From Apostichopus japonicus (lineage: Eukaryota; Echinodermata; Holothuroidea; Aspidochirotida; Stichopodidae), in contig NC_092578.1 of the NCBI RefSeq assembly GCF_037975245.1, positions 11,204,321 through 11,268,320 on the forward strand: a stretch of DNA of 64,000 nucleotides, in the 5' to 3' direction. The notes under the pieces were generated by a model, which saw only the letters and a program-made list of their open reading frames with translations, ran no database searches and was not told where the DNA came from. Below are positions 1-13,752 of this stretch, piece by piece. The translations under genes and the position numbers were made by a program. Numbering within the stretch: position 1 is the first letter of the stretch; every line of letters begins with the position of its first letter.

Positions 1-10
1 CCGATCAATC

Positions 11-32
11 GATTGTTACGATCATTCGAATG
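11..32. repeat. Single 17-bp truncated monomer
   Basis: Near the left edge the unit reads CGATTGTTACGATCATTCG, in which five bases of the CGGTACC region are missing. It is the only unit seen with a deletion larger than one base. After it the 22-bp phase is restored at base 30. I did not find a second copy, so it may be recent or a sequencing or assembly artefact. Confidence 0.75.
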
Positions 33-965
33 TTCTATACCGATCAATCGAATGTTCGGTACCGATCAATCGAATGTTCGTTACCGACCAATCGAATGTG
101 CGGTACCGATCAATCGAATGTGCTGTACCGATCAATCGAATGTGCGTTACCGATCAATCGAATGGGCGGTACCGATCAATCGAATGTGCGGTACCGATCA
201 ATCGAATGTGCGGTACCGATCAATCGAATGTGCGTTACCGATCATTGGAATGTTCTATACCGATCAATGGAATGTGCGGTACCGATCAATCGAATGTTCG
301 GTACCGATCAATCGAATGTTCGGTACCGATTAATCGAATGTGCGATACCGATCAATCGAATGTACGGAACCGACCAATCGAATGTTCGGTACCGATCAAT
401 TTAATGTGCGGTAGCGATCAATCGAATGTTCTTTACCGATCAATCGAATGTTCGTTACCGATCAATCGAATGTGCGTTACCGATCAATCGAATGTTCGGT
501 ACCGATCAATCGAATGTTCGGTACCTACCTATCGAATGTTCGGTACCGATCAATCGAATATTTGGTACCGATCAATCGAATGTGCGATACCGATCAATCG
601 AATGTGCGGTACCGACAAATCGAATGTTCGGTACCGATCAATCGAATGTTCGGTACCGATCAATGGAATGTGCGGTACCGATCAATCGAATGTTCGGTAC
701 TGATCAATCGAATGTTCGGTACCTATCAATCGAATGTGCGGTACCGATCAATCGAATGTTCGGTACCGAACAATCGAATGTGCGATACCGACCAATCGAA
801 TTTTCGGTACCGATCAATCGAATGTGAGGTATCGATCAATGGAATGTTCGGTACCGATCAATCGAATGTTCGGTACCGATCAATCGAATGTGCGATACCG
901 ATCAATCGAATTTGCGGTACCGACCAATCGAATGTGCGGTACCGATCAATCGAATGTGCGATACC

Positions 966-973
966 GATCATCG
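966..973. repeat. 21-bp monomer type i (GATCATCG), nine copies
   Basis: One A is missing from GATCAATCG, giving GATCATCG, always between a GTGCGATACC and a TTCGGTATCG. Copies lie at about 966, 3,033, 4,814, 6,859, 10,532, 35,871, 39,610, 43,393 and 44,271. The constant flanks show a single deletion event copied by duplication of larger blocks. It is found in domains A and A' and at the start of B'. Confidence 0.9.
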
Positions 974-1445
974 AATGTTCGGTATCGATCAATCGAATGT
1001 TCGGTACCGACCAATCGAATGTGCGGTACCGATCAATCGAATGTGCAGTACCGATCAATCGAATGTTCGGTACCGAACAATCGAATGTTCGGTGCTGATC
1101 AATCCAATGTTCGGTACCGATCAATCGAATGTTCGGTACCGATCAATCGAATGTTCGGTACATATCTATCGAATGTGCGGTACCGATCAATCGAATGTGC
1201 GGTACCGATCAATCGAATATGCGGTACCGATCAATCGAATGTGCGTTACCGATCATTCGAATGTTCGGTACCGATTAATCGAATATGCGGTACCGATCAA
1301 TCGAATGTTCGGTACCGAACAATCGAATGTTCGGTACCGAACAATCCAATGTGCGGTACCGATAAATCGAATGTTCGGTACCGATCAATCGAATGTTCGG
1401 TACCTATCTATCGAATGTTCGGTACCGATCAATCGAATGTGCGAT

Positions 1446-1467
1446 ACCGAACATTCGAATGTTCGGT
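1446..1467. repeat. 22-bp perfect palindrome, first of at least 26 copies
   Basis: The arms ACCGAACATTC and GAATGTTCGGT are exact reverse complements with no spacer. The palindrome arises when GATCAATCG becomes GAACATTCG, making a variant monomer mirror its own neighbour. Other starts are 3,513, 3,975, 4,393, 5,272, 7,339, 7,801, 8,219, 11,012, 11,980, 13,564, 14,532, 19,129, 20,691, 33,998, 36,351, 37,099, 40,090, 40,838, 44,465, 48,535, 58,610, 60,238, 61,095, 62,371 and 63,471. It is nearly always followed by a GTGCC or GTGAC unit and an ATCCAATG unit. It could extrude as a hairpin or bind a dimeric protein, but no function is shown. Confidence 0.92.
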
Positions 1468-1547
1468 GCCGATCAATCCAATGTTCGGTACCGATCAATC
1501 GAATGTTCGGTACCGATCAATCGAATGTGCGGTACCGATCAATCGAA

Positions 1548-1632
1548 TGTACCGTATCGATGTATCGAATGTGCGATACCGATCAATCGAATGTGCGGTA
1601 CTGATCAATCCAATGTTCGGTACCGATCAATC
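1548..1632. repeat. GATGTATCG cassette, first copy
   Basis: A fixed run of about four monomers: GTACCGTATC joined to GATGTATCG, then GTGCGATACC, then GTGCGGTACTGATC, then ATCCAATGTTCGG. It appears in domains A, B, A', B' and late C (for example about 5,374, 11,115, 16,340, 20,867, 26,452, 30,540, 34,172, 36,462, 40,197, 43,802, 44,637, 48,714, 61,242 and 63,003). It is therefore older than the domain split and is a useful anchor for aligning higher-order repeats. Confidence 0.85.
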
Positions 1633-1634
1633 CA

Positions 1635-4600
1635 ATGTTCGTTACCGATCAATCGAATGTGCGGTACCGATCAATAGAATGTGCGGTAACGATTAATCGA
1701 ATGTGCGGTACCGATCAATCGAATGTGCGTTACCGATTAGTCGAATGTGCGGTACCGATCAATCGAATGTGCGGTACCGATCAATCGAATGTGCGGTACC
1801 GATCAATCGAATGTGCGTTACCGATCATTCGAATGTTCTATACCGATCAATGGAATGTGCGGTACCGATCAATCGAATGTTCGGTACCGATCAATCGAAT
1901 GTTCGGTACCGATCAATCGAATGTTCTTTACCGATCAATCGAATGTTCGTTACCGACCAATCGAATGTGCGGTACCGATCAATCGAATGTGCGTTACCGA
2001 TCATTGGAATGTTCTATACCGATCAATGGAATGTGCGGTACCGATCAATCGAATGTTCGGTACCGATCAATCGAATGTTCGGTACCGATTAATCGAATGT
2101 GCGATACCGATCAATCGAATGTACGGTACCGACCAATCGAATGTTTGGTACCGATCAATGGAATGTGCGGTACCGATCAATCGAATGTTCTTTACCGACC
2201 AATCGAATGTTCGGTACCGATCAATGGAATGTGCGGTACCGATCAATCGAATGTTCTTTACCGATCAATCGAATGTTCGTTACCGATCAATCGAATGTGC
2301 GTTACCGATCAATCGAATGTTCGTTACCGACCAATCGAATGTGCGGTACCGATCAATCGAATGTGCGGTACCGACCAATCGAATGTTCGGTACCGATTAA
2401 TCGAATGTGCGATACCGGTCAATCGAATGTACGGAACCGACCAATCGAATGTTCGGTACCGATCAATGGAATGTGCGGTAGCGATCAATCGAATGTTCTT
2501 TACCGATCAATCGAATGTTCGTTACCGATCAATCGAATGTGCGTTACCGATCAATCGAATGTTCGGTACCGATCAATCGAATGTTCGGTACCTATCTATC
2601 GAATGTTCGGTACCGATCAATCGAATATTCGGTACCGATCAATCGAATGTGCGATACCGATCAATCGAATGTGCGGTACCGACAAATCGAATGTTCGGTA
2701 CCGATCAATCGAATGTTCGGTACCGATCAATGGAATGTGCGGTACCGATCAATCGAATGTTCGGTACCGATCAATCGAATGTTCGGTACCTATCTATCGA
2801 ATGTACGGTACCGATCAATCGAATGTTCTGTACCGAACAATCGAATGTGCGATACCGACCAATCGAATTTTCGGTACCGATCAATCGAATGTGAGGTATC
2901 GATCAATGGAATGTTCGGTACCGATCAATCGAATGTGCGGTACCGATCAATCGAATGTGCGATACCGATCAATCGAATTTGCGATACCGACCAATCGAAT
3001 GTGCGGTACCGATCAATCGAATGTGCGATACCGATCATCGAATGTTCGGTATCGATCAATCGAATGTTCGGTACCGACCAATCGAATGTGCGGTACCGAT
3101 CAATCGAATGTGCAGTACCGATCAATCGAATGTTCGGTACCGAACAATCGAATGTTCGGTGCTGATCAATCCAATGTTCGGTACCGATCAATCGAATGTT
3201 CGGTACCGATCAATCGAATGTTCGGTACATATCTATCGAATGTGCGGTACCGATCAATGGAATGTGCGGTACCGATCAATCGAATATGCGGTACCGATCA
3301 ATCGAATGTGCGTTACCGATCATTCGAATGTTCGGTACCGATTAATCGAATATGCGGTACCGATCAATCGAATGTTCGGTACCGAACAATCGAATGTTCG
3401 GTGCTGATCAATCCAATGTGCGGTACCGATAAATCGAATGTTCGGTACCGATCAATCGAATGTTCGGTACCTATCTATCGAATGTTCGGTACCGATCAAT
3501 CGAATGTGCGATACCGAACATTCGAATGTTCGGTGCCGATCAATCCAATGTTCGGTACCGATCAATCGAATGTTCGGTACCGATCAATCGAATGTGCGGT
3601 ACCGATCAATCGAATGTGCGTTACCGATCATTCGAATGTTCTATACCGATCAATGGAATGTGCGGTACCGATCAATCGAATGTTCGGTACCGATCAATCG
3701 AATGTTCGGTACCGATCAATCGAATGTTCTTTACCGATCAATCGAATGTACGTTACCGACCAATCGAATGTGCGGTACTGATCAATCGAATATTCGGTAG
3801 CGATCAATCGAATGTGCGATACCGATCAATCGAATGTGCGGTACCGACAAATCGAATGTTCGGTACCGATCAATCGAATGTGAGGTACCGATCAATGGAA
3901 TGTGCGGTACCGATCAATCGAATGTTCGGTACCTATCTATCGAATGTTCGGTACCGATCAATCGAATGTGCGATACCGAACATTCGAATGTTCGGTGCCG
4001 ATCAATCCAATGTTCGGTACCGATCAATCGAATGTGCGTTACCGATCATTCGAATGTTCTATACCGATCAATGGAATGTGCGGTACCGATCAATCGAATG
4101 TTCGGTACCGATCAATCGAATGTTCGGTACCGATCAATCGAATGTTCTTTACCGATCAATCGAATGTACGTTACCGACCAATCGAATGTGCGGTACTGAT
4201 CAATCGAATATTCGGTAGCGATCAATCGAATGTGCGATACCGATCAATCGAATGTGCGGTACCGACAAATCGAATGTTCGGTACCGATCAATCGAATGTG
4301 AGGTACCGATCAATGGAATGTGCGGTACCGATCAATCGAATGTTCGGTACCTATCTATCGAATGTTCGGTACCGATCAATCGAATGTGCGATACCGAACA
4401 TTCGAATGTTCGGTGCCGATCAATCCAATGTTCGGTACCGATCAATCGAATGTTCGGTACCGATCAATCGAATGTTCGGTACCGATCAATCGAATGTTCG
4501 GTACCGATCAATGGAATGTGCGGTACCGATCAATCGAATGTTCGGTACTGATCAATCGAATGTTCGGTACCTATCAATCGAATGTGCGGTACCGATCAAT

Positions 4601-5460
4601 CGAATGTTCGGTACCGAACAATCGAATGTGCGATACCGACCAATCGAATTTTCGGTACCGATCAATCGAATGTGAGGTATCGATCAATGGAATGTTCGGT
4701 ACCGATCAATCGAATGTTCGGTACCGATCAATCGAATGTGCGATACCGATCAATCGAATTTGCGGTACCGACCAATCGAATGTGCGGTACCGATCAATCG
4801 AATGTGCGATACCGATCATCGAATGTTCGGTATCGATCAATCGAATGTTCGGTACCGACCAATCGAATGTGCGGTACCGATCAATCGAATGTGCAGTACC
4901 GATCAATCGAATGTTCGGTGCTGATCAATCCAATGTTCGGTACCGATCAATCGAATGTTCGGTACCGATCAATCGAATGTTCGGTACATATCTATCGAAT
5001 GTGCGGTACCGATCAATCGAATGTGCGGTACCGATCAATCGAATATGCGGTACCGATCAATCGAATGTGCGTTACCGATCATTCGAATGTTCGGTACCGA
5101 TTAATCGAATATGCGGTACCGATCAATCGAATGTTCGGTACCGAACAATCGAATGTTCGGTACCGAACAATCCAATGTGCGGTACCGATAAATCGAATGT
5201 TCGGTACCGATCAATCGAATGTTCGGTACCTATCTATCGAATGTTCGGTACCGATCAATCGAATGTGCGATACCGAACATTCGAATGTTCGGTGCCGATC
5301 AATCCAATGTTCGGTACCGATCAATCGAATGTTCGGTACCGATCAATCGAATGTGCGGTACCGATCAATCGAATGTACCGTATCGATGTATCGAATGTGC
5401 GATACCGATCAATCGAATGTGCGGTACTGATCAATCCAATGTTCGGTACCGATCAATCCA
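1635..5460. repeat. Domain A higher-order repeat, copy 1 (3,826 bp, 174 monomers)
   Basis: The order of monomer variants from here repeats from 5,461 at a constant offset of 3,826 bp. That is 174 monomers minus two bases, matching the two 21-bp units at about 3,033 and 4,814. Markers include a GATTAGTCG unit at 1,735, a run of CTTTACC and GACCAATCG units, and three copies of the 22-bp palindrome (3,513, 3,975 and 4,393). A local 19-monomer duplication (3,601-4,436) lies inside. The copy starting at 5,461 follows this one for about 2.85 kb and then departs near 4,480/8,306, where a block was lost or replaced. Confidence 0.88.
3601..4436. repeat. Nested 418-bp (19-monomer) tandem duplication
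   Basis: Two adjacent 418-bp segments, about 3,601-4,018 and 4,019-4,436, share the same variant order. It includes a TTCGGTAGCG unit, a GACAAATCG unit, a GTGAGGTACC unit, a CTATCTATCG unit and the 22-bp palindrome (3,975 and 4,393). The whole pair recurs at about 7,427-8,262 in the next higher-order copy. The small duplication therefore happened before the 3.8-kb duplication. Confidence 0.85.
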
Positions 5461-8407
5461 ATGTTCGTTACCGATCAATCGAATGTGCGGTACCGATCAA
5501 TAGAATGTGCGGTAACGATTAATCGAATGTGCGGTACCGATCAATCGAATGTGCGTTACCGATTAGTCGAATGTGCGGTACCGATCAATCGAATGTGCGG
5601 TACCGATCAATCGAATGTGCGGTACCGATCAATCGAATGTGCGTTACCGATCATTCGAATGTTCTATACCGATCAATGGAATGTGCGGTACCGATCAATC
5701 GAATGTTCGGTACCGATCAATCGAATGTTCGGTACCGATCAATCGAATGTTCTTTACCGATCAATCGAATGTTCGTTACCGACCAATCGAATGTGCGGTA
5801 CCGATCAATCGAATGTGCGTTACCGATCATTGGAATGTTCTATACCGATCAATGGAATGTGCGGTACCGATCAATCGAATGTTCGGTACCGATCAATCGA
5901 ATGTTCGGTACCGATTAATCGAATGTGCGATACCGATCAATCGAATGTACGGTACCGACCAATCGAATGTTTGGTACCGATCAATGGAATGTGCGGTACC
6001 GATCAATCGAATGTTCTTTACCGACCAATCGAATGTTCGGTACCGATCAATGGAATGTGCGGTACCGATCAATCGAATGTTCTTTACCGATCAATCGAAT
6101 GTTCGTTACCGATCAATCGAATGTGCGTTACCGATCAATCGAATGTTCGTTACCGACCAATCGAATGTGCGGTACCGATCAATCGAATGTGCGGTACCGA
6201 CCAATCGAATGTTCGGTACCGATTAATCGAATGTGCGATACCGATCAATCGAATGTACGGAACCGACCAATCGAATGTTCGGTACCGATCAATGGAATGT
6301 GCGGTAGCGATCAATCGAATGTTCTTTACCGATCAATCGAATGTTCGTTACCGATCAATCGAATGTGCGTTACCGATCAATCGAATGTTCGGTACCGATC
6401 AATCGAATGTTCGGTACCTATCTATCGAATGTTCGGTACCGATCAATCGAATATTCGGTACCGATCAATCGAATGTGCGATACCGATCAATCGAATGTGC
6501 GGTACCGACAAATCGAATGTTCGGTACCGATCAATCGAATGTTCGGTACCGATCAATGGAATGTGCGGTACCGATCAATCGAATGTTCGGTACCGATCAA
6601 TCGAATGTTCGGTACCTATCTATCGAATGTACGGTACCGATCAATCGAATGTTCTGTACCGAACAATCGAATGTGCGATACCGACCAATCGAATTTTCGG
6701 TACCGATCAATCGAATGTGAGGTATCGATCAATGGAATGTTCGGTACCGATCAATCGAATGTGCGGTACCGATCAATCGAATGTGCGATACCGATCAATC
6801 GAATTTGCGATACCGACCAATCGAATGTGCGGTACCGATCAATCGAATGTGCGATACCGATCATCGAATGTTCGGTATCGATCAATCGAATGTTCGGTAC
6901 CGACCAATCGAATGTGCGGTACCGATCAATCGAATGTGCAGTACCGATCAATCGAATGTTCGGTACCGAACAATCGAATGTTCGGTGCTGATCAATCCAA
7001 TGTTCGGTACCGATCAATCGAATGTTCGGTACCGATCAATCGAATGTTCGGTACATATCTATCGAATGTGCGGTACCGATCAATGGAATGTGCGGTACCG
7101 ATCAATCGAATATGCGGTACCGATCAATCGAATGTGCGTTACCGATCATTCGAATGTTCGGTACCGATTAATCGAATATGCGGTACCGATCAATCGAATG
7201 TTCGGTACCGAACAATCGAATGTTCGGTGCTGATCAATCCAATGTGCGGTACCGATAAATCGAATGTTCGGTACCGATCAATCGAATGTTCGGTACCTAT
7301 CTATCGAATGTTCGGTACCGATCAATCGAATGTGCGATACCGAACATTCGAATGTTCGGTGCCGATCAATCCAATGTTCGGTACCGATCAATCGAATGTT
7401 CGGTACCGATCAATCGAATGTGCGGTACCGATCAATCGAATGTGCGTTACCGATCATTCGAATGTTCTATACCGATCAATGGAATGTGCGGTACCGATCA
7501 ATCGAATGTTCGGTACCGATCAATCGAATGTTCGGTACCGATCAATCGAATGTTCTTTACCGATCAATCGAATGTACGTTACCGACCAATCGAATGTGCG
7601 GTACTGATCAATCGAATATTCGGTAGCGATCAATCGAATGTGCGATACCGATCAATCGAATGTGCGGTACCGACAAATCGAATGTTCGGTACCGATCAAT
7701 CGAATGTGAGGTACCGATCAATGGAATGTGCGGTACCGATCAATCGAATGTTCGGTACCTATCTATCGAATGTTCGGTACCGATCAATCGAATGTGCGAT
7801 ACCGAACATTCGAATGTTCGGTGCCGATCAATCCAATGTTCGGTACCGATCAATCGAATGTGCGTTACCGATCATTCGAATGTTCTATACCGATCAATGG
7901 AATGTGCGGTACCGATCAATCGAATGTTCGGTACCGATCAATCGAATGTTCGGTACCGATCAATCGAATGTTCTTTACCGATCAATCGAATGTACGTTAC
8001 CGACCAATCGAATGTGCGGTACTGATCAATCGAATATTCGGTAGCGATCAATCGAATGTGCGATACCGATCAATCGAATGTGCGGTACCGACAAATCGAA
8101 TGTTCGGTACCGATCAATCGAATGTGAGGTACCGATCAATGGAATGTGCGGTACCGATCAATCGAATGTTCGGTACCTATCTATCGAATGTTCGGTACCG
8201 ATCAATCGAATGTGCGATACCGAACATTCGAATGTTCGGTGCCGATCAATCCAATGTTCGGTACCGATCAATCGAATGTTCGGTACCGATCAATCGAATG
8301 TGCGGTACCGATCAATCGAATGTACCGTATCGATGTATCGAATGTGCGATACCGATCAATCGAATGTGCGGTACTGATCAATCCAATGTTCGGTACCGAT
8401 CAATCCA
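5461..8407. repeat. Domain A higher-order repeat, copy 2 (2,947 bp, 134 monomers)
   Basis: This segment follows copy 1 at an offset of 3,826 bp through about 8,305, including the GATTAGTCG marker at 5,561 and the nested 418-bp duplication. It then jumps to the marker run that closes each block (GATGTATCG, then an ACTGATC unit, then two ATCCAATG units) about 880 bp sooner than copy 1. The next block starts at 8,408, an offset of 2,947 bp, or 134 monomers minus the one 21-bp unit at about 6,859. The difference is 40 monomers, as expected from unequal exchange in register. Confidence 0.85.
7427..8262. repeat. Second occurrence of the 418-bp tandem duplication
   Basis: This is the pair at 3,601-4,436 shifted by exactly 3,826 bp. 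Its two halves lie at about 7,427-7,844 and 7,845-8,262, with palindromes at 7,801 and 8,219. I see essentially no variant differences between the two occurrences, which suggests a recent common origin. Confidence 0.83.
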
Positions 8408-11200
8408 ATGTTCGTTACCGATCAATCGAATGTTCGGTACCGATCAATAGAATGTGCGGTAACGATTAATCGAATGTGCGGTACCGATCAATCGAATGTG
8501 CGTTACCGATTAGTCGAATGTGCGGTACCGATCAATCGAATGTGCGGTACCGATCAATCGAATGTGCGGTACCGATCAATCGAATGTGCGTTACCGATCA
8601 TTCGAATGTTCTATACCGATCAATGGAATGTGCGGTACCGATCAATCGAATGTTCGGTACCGATCAATCGAATGTGCGTTACCGATCAATCGAATGTTCT
8701 TTACCGATCAATCGAATGTTCGTTACCGACCAATCGAATGTGCGGTACCGATCAATCGAATGTGCGTTACCGATCATTGGAATGTTCTATACCGATCAAT
8801 GGAATGTGCGGTACCGATCAATCGAATGTTCGGTACCGATCAATCGAATGTTCGGTACCGATTAATCGAATGTGCGATACCGATCAATCGAATGTACGGT
8901 ACCGACCAATCGAATGTTCGGTACCGATCAATGGAATGTGCGGTACCGATCAATCGAATGTTCTTTACCGACCAATCGAATGTTCGGTACCGATCAATGG
9001 AATGTGCGGTACCGATCAATCGAATGTTCTTTACCGATCAATCGAATGTTCGTTACCGATCAATCGAATGTGCGTGACCGATCAATCGAATGTTCGTTAC
9101 CGACCAATCGAATGTGCGGTACCGATCAATCGAATGTGCGGTACCGACCAATCGAATGTTCGGTACCGATTAATCGAATGTGCGATACCGATCAATCGAA
9201 TGTACGGAACCGACCAATCGAATGTTCGGTACCGATCAATGGAATGTGCGGTAGCGATCAATCGAATGTTCTTTACCGATCAATCGAATGTTCGTTACCG
9301 ATCAATCGAATGTGCGTTACCGATCAATCGAATGTTCGGTACCGATCAATCGAATGTTCGGTACCTATCTATCGAATGTTCGGTACCGATCAATCGAATA
9401 TTCGGTACCGATCAATCGAATGTGCGGTACCGATCAATCGAATGTGCGGTACCGACAAATCGAATGTTCGGTACCGATCAATCGAATGTTCGGTACCGAT
9501 CAATGGAATGTGCGGTACCGATCAATCGAATGTTCGGTACCGATCAATCGAATGTTCGGTACCTATCTATCGAATGTACGGTACCGATTAATCGAATGTG
9601 CGATACCGATCAATCGAATGTACGGTACCGACCAATCGAATGTTCGGTACCGATCAATGGAATGTGCGGTACCGATCAATCGAATGTTCTTTACCGACCA
9701 ATCGAATGTTCGGTACCGATCAATGGAATGTGCGGTACCGATCAATCGAATGTTCTTTACCGATCAATCGAATGTTCGTTACCGATCAATCGAATGTGCG
9801 TTACCGATCAATCGAATGTTCGTTACCGACCAATCGAATGTGCGGTACCGATCAATCGAATGTGCGGTACCGACCAATCGAATGTTCGGTACCGATTAAT
9901 CGAATGTGCGATACCGATCAATCGAATGTACGGAACCGACCAATCGAATGTTCGGTACCGATCAATGGAATGTGCGGTAGCGATCAATCGAATGTTCTTT
10001 ACCGATCAATCGAATGTTCGTTACCGATCAATCGAATGTGCGTTACCGATCAATCGAATGTTCGGTACCGATCAATCGAATGTTCGGTACCTATCTATCG
10101 AATGTTCGGTACCGATCAATCGAATATTCGGTACCGATCAATCGAATGTGCGATACCGATCAATCGAATGTGCGGTACCGACAAATCGAATGTTCGGTAC
10201 CGATCAATCGAATGTTCGGTACCGATCAATGGAATGTGCGGTACCGATCAATCGAATGTTCGGTACCCATCAATCGAATGTTCGGTACCTATCTATCGAA
10301 TGTACGGTACCGATCAATCGAATGTTCTGTACCGAACAATCGAATGTGCGATACCGACCAATCGAATTTTCGGTACCGATCAATCGAATGTGAGGTATCG
10401 ATCAATGGAATGTTCGGTACCGATCAATCGAATGTGCGGTACCGATCAATCGAATGTGCGATACCGATCAATCGAATTTGCGGTACCGACCAATCGAATG
10501 TGCGGTACCGATCAATCGAATGTGCGATACCGATCATCGAATGTTCGGTATCGATCAATCGAATGTTCGGTACCGACTAATCGAATGTGCGGTACCGATC
10601 AATCGAATGTGCAGTACCGATCAATCGAATGTTCGGTACCGAACAATCGAATGTTCGGTGCTGATCAATCCAATGTTCGGTACCGATCAATCGAATGTTC
10701 GGTACCGATCAATCGAATGTTCGGTACATATCTATCGAATGTGCGGTACCGATCAATCGAATGTGCGGTACCGATCAATCGAATATGCGGTACCGATCAA
10801 TCGAATGTGCGTTACCGATCATTCGAATGTTCGGTACCGATTAATCGAATATGCGGTACCGATCAATCGAATGTTCGGTACCGAACAATCGAATGTTCGG
10901 TGCTGATCAATCCAATGTGCGGTACCGATAAATCGAATGTTCGGTACCGATCAATCGAATGTTCGGTACCTATCTATCGAATGTTCGGTACCGATCAATC
11001 GAATGTGCGATACCGAACATTCGAATGTTCGGTGCCGATCAATCCAATGTTCGGTACCGATCAATCGAATGTTCGGTACCGATCAATCGAATGTGCGGTA
11101 CCGATCAATCGAATGTACCGTATCGATGTATCGAATGTGCGATACCGATCAATCGAATGTGCGGTACTGATCAATCCAATGTTCGGTACCGATCAATCCA
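8408..11200. repeat. Domain A higher-order repeat, copy 3, with internal expansion (2,793 bp)
   Basis: The block opens like 1,635 and 5,461, with a GATTAGTCG marker at 8,508. It carries an expansion not present in the other copies: a 33-monomer segment duplicated in tandem at 8,872-10,323. Beyond the duplication, positions match copy 2 at an offset of 3,673 bp, which is 2,947 plus 726. One 21-bp unit lies at about 10,532. The next block marker is at 11,301, giving 127 monomers minus one base. Confidence 0.84.
8872..10323. repeat. Nested 726-bp (33-monomer) tandem duplication
   Basis: The two halves (8,872-9,597 and 9,598-10,323) begin with the same run: a GTGCGATACC unit, a GTACGG unit, a GACCAATCG unit, then GATCAATGG units alternating with TTCTTTACC units. 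The left half has a private variant, GCGTGACCG near 9,073, where the right half has GCGTTACCG. Copies 1 and 2 of the parent block carry this segment once, so the duplication is private to this block. Confidence 0.83.
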
Positions 11201-13752
11201 ATGTTCGTTACCGATCAATCGAATATGCGGTACCGATCAATAGAATGTGCGGTAACGATTAATCGAATGTGCGGTACCGATCAATCGAATGTGCGTTACC
11301 GATTAGTCGAATGTGCGGTACCGATCAATCGAATGTGCGGTACCGATCAATCGAATGTGCGGTACCGATCAATCGAATGTGCGTTACCGATCATTCGAAT
11401 GTTCTATACCGATCAATGGAATGTGCGGTACCGATCAATCGAATGTTCGGTACCGATCAATCGAATGTTCGGTACCGATCAATCGAATGTTCTTTACCGA
11501 TCAATCGAATGTACGTTACCGATCAATCGAATGTGCGGTACTGATCAATCGAATATTCGGTAGCGATCAATCGAATGTGCGATACCGATCAATCGAATGT
11601 GCGGTACCGACAAATCGAATGTTCGGTACCGATCAATCGAATGTGAGGTACCGATCAATGGAATGTGCGGTACCGATCAATCGAATGTTCGGTACCTATC
11701 TATCGAATGTGCGGTACCGATCAATCGAATGTGCGGTACCGATCAATCGAATATGCGGTACCGATCAATCGAATGTGCGTTACCGATCATTCGAATGTTC
11801 GGTACGGATTAATCGAATATGCGGTACCGATCAATCGAATGTTCGGTACCGAACAATCGAATGTTCGGTGCTGATCAATCCAATGTGCGGTACCGATAAA
11901 TCGAATGTTCGGTACCGATCAATAGAATGTTCGGTACCTATCTATCGAATGTTCGGTACCGATCAATCGAATGTGCGATACCGAACATTCGAATGTTCGG
12001 TGCCGATCAATCCAATGTTCGGTACCGATCAATCGAATGTTCGGTACCGATCAATCGAATGTGCGGTACCGATCAATCGAATGTACCGTATCGATGTATC
12101 GAATGTGCGATACCGATCAATCGAATGTGCGGTACTGATCAATCCAATGTTCGGTACCGATCAATCCAATGTTCGTTACCGATCAATCGAATGTGCGGTA
12201 CCGATCAATAGAATGTGCGGTAACGATTAATCGAATGTGCGGTACCGATCAATCGAATGTGCGTTACCGATTAGTCGAATGTGCGGTACCGATCAATCGA
12301 ATGTGCGGTACCGATCAATCGAATGTGCGGTACCGATCAATCGAATGTACGTTACCGATCATTCGAATGTTCTATACCGATCAATGGAATGTGCGGTACC
12401 GATCAATCGAATGTTCGGTACCGATCAATCGAATGTTCGTTACCGATCAATCGAATGTTCTTTACCGATCAATCGAATGTTCGTTACCGACCAATCGAAT
12501 GTGCGGTACCGATCAATCGAATGTGCGTTACCGATCATTGGAATGTTCTATACCGATCAATGGAATGTGCGGTACCGATCAATCGAATGTTCGGTACCGA
12601 TCAATCGAATGTTCGGTACCGATTAATAGAATGTGCGATACCGATCAATCGAATGTACGGTACCGACCAATCGAATGTTCGGTACCGATCAATGGAATGT
12701 GCGGTACCGATCAATCGAATGTGCGGTACCGATCAATCGAATGTGCGTTACCGATTAATCGAATGTGCCGTACCGATCAATCGAATGTGCGGTACCGATC
12801 AATCGAATGTGCGGTTCCGATCAATCGAATGTGCGTTACCGATCATTCGAATGTTCTATACCGATCATTCGAATGTTCTATACCGATCAATCGAATGTTC
12901 GGTACCGATCAATCGAATGTTCGTTAAGGACCAATCGAATGTGCGGTACCGATCAATCGAATGTGCGGTACAGATCAATCGAATGTGCGGTACCGATCAA
13001 TCAAATGTGCGTTACCGATCATTCGAATGTTCTATACCGATCAATGGAATGTGCGGTACCGATCAATCGAATGTTCGGTACCGTTCAATCGAATGTTCGG
13101 TACCGATTAATCGAATGTGCGATACCGATCAATCGAATGTACGGAACCGACCAATCGAATGTTCGGTACCGATCAATGGAATGTGCGGTAGCGATCAATC
13201 GAATGTTCTTTACCGATCAATCGAATGTTCGTTACCGATCAATCGAATGTGCGTTACCGATCAATCGAATGTTCGGTACCGATCAATCGAATGTTCGGTA
13301 CCTATCTATCGAATGTTCGGTACCGATCAATCGAATATTCGGTACCGATCAATCGAATGTGCGATACCGATCAATCGAATGTGCGGTACCGACAAATCGA
13401 ATGTTCGGTACCGATCAATCGAATGTTCGGTACCGAACAATCGAATGTTCGGTGCTGATCAATCCAATGTGCGGTACCGATAAATCGAATGTTCGGTACC
13501 GATCAATCGAATGTTCGGTACCTATCTATCGAATGTTCGGTACCGATCAATCGAATGTGCAATACCGAACATTCGAATGTTCGGTGCCGATCAATCCAAT
13601 GTTCGGTACCGATCAATCGAATGTTCGGTACCGATCAATCGAATGTGCGGTACCGATCAATCGAATGTACCGTATCGATGTATCGAATGTGCGATACCGA
13701 TCAATCGAATGTGCGGTACTGATCAATCCAATGTTCGGTACCGATCAATCCA
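11201..13752. repeat. 2,552-bp (116-monomer) higher-order repeat, copy 1
   Basis: The block contains GATTAGTCG markers at 11,301 and 12,269, which are 968 bp or 44 monomers apart. It also carries 22-bp palindromes at 11,012 (just upstream) and 11,980, and an unusual GTTAAGGACC unit near 12,923. All of these recur 2,552 bp later. No 21-bp unit occurs here, so the period is exactly 116 monomers. The period is visible from about 10,900 onward, slightly before the start given here. Confidence 0.86.

Larger units (their letters stand above)
1..1634. repeat. Left-edge segment of domain A
   Basis: This partial higher-order block opens with a 17-bp monomer and then follows the variant order seen again from about 34,870. 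A rare unit with CAATTTAATG at about 399 recurs at about 35,260 and 38,999, each followed by GGTAGCG. The offset to the first recurrence is 34,861 bp, which is a whole number of monomers once the nine intervening 21-bp units are allowed for. Part of the segment (about 448-1,100) is also near-identical to about 2,515-3,165 at an offset of 2,067 bp. A 21-bp unit lies at about 966-973. No gene is present. Confidence 0.85.

Noticed and set aside
858-1124. Minus-strand open frames of 60-88 codons here and at about 2,925, 4,706, 6,751, 35,763, 39,502 and 43,285
   Set aside because: They exist only because GACCAATCG units remove the TGA normally present in the reverse strand. They are the same shadow copied by duplication of larger blocks.
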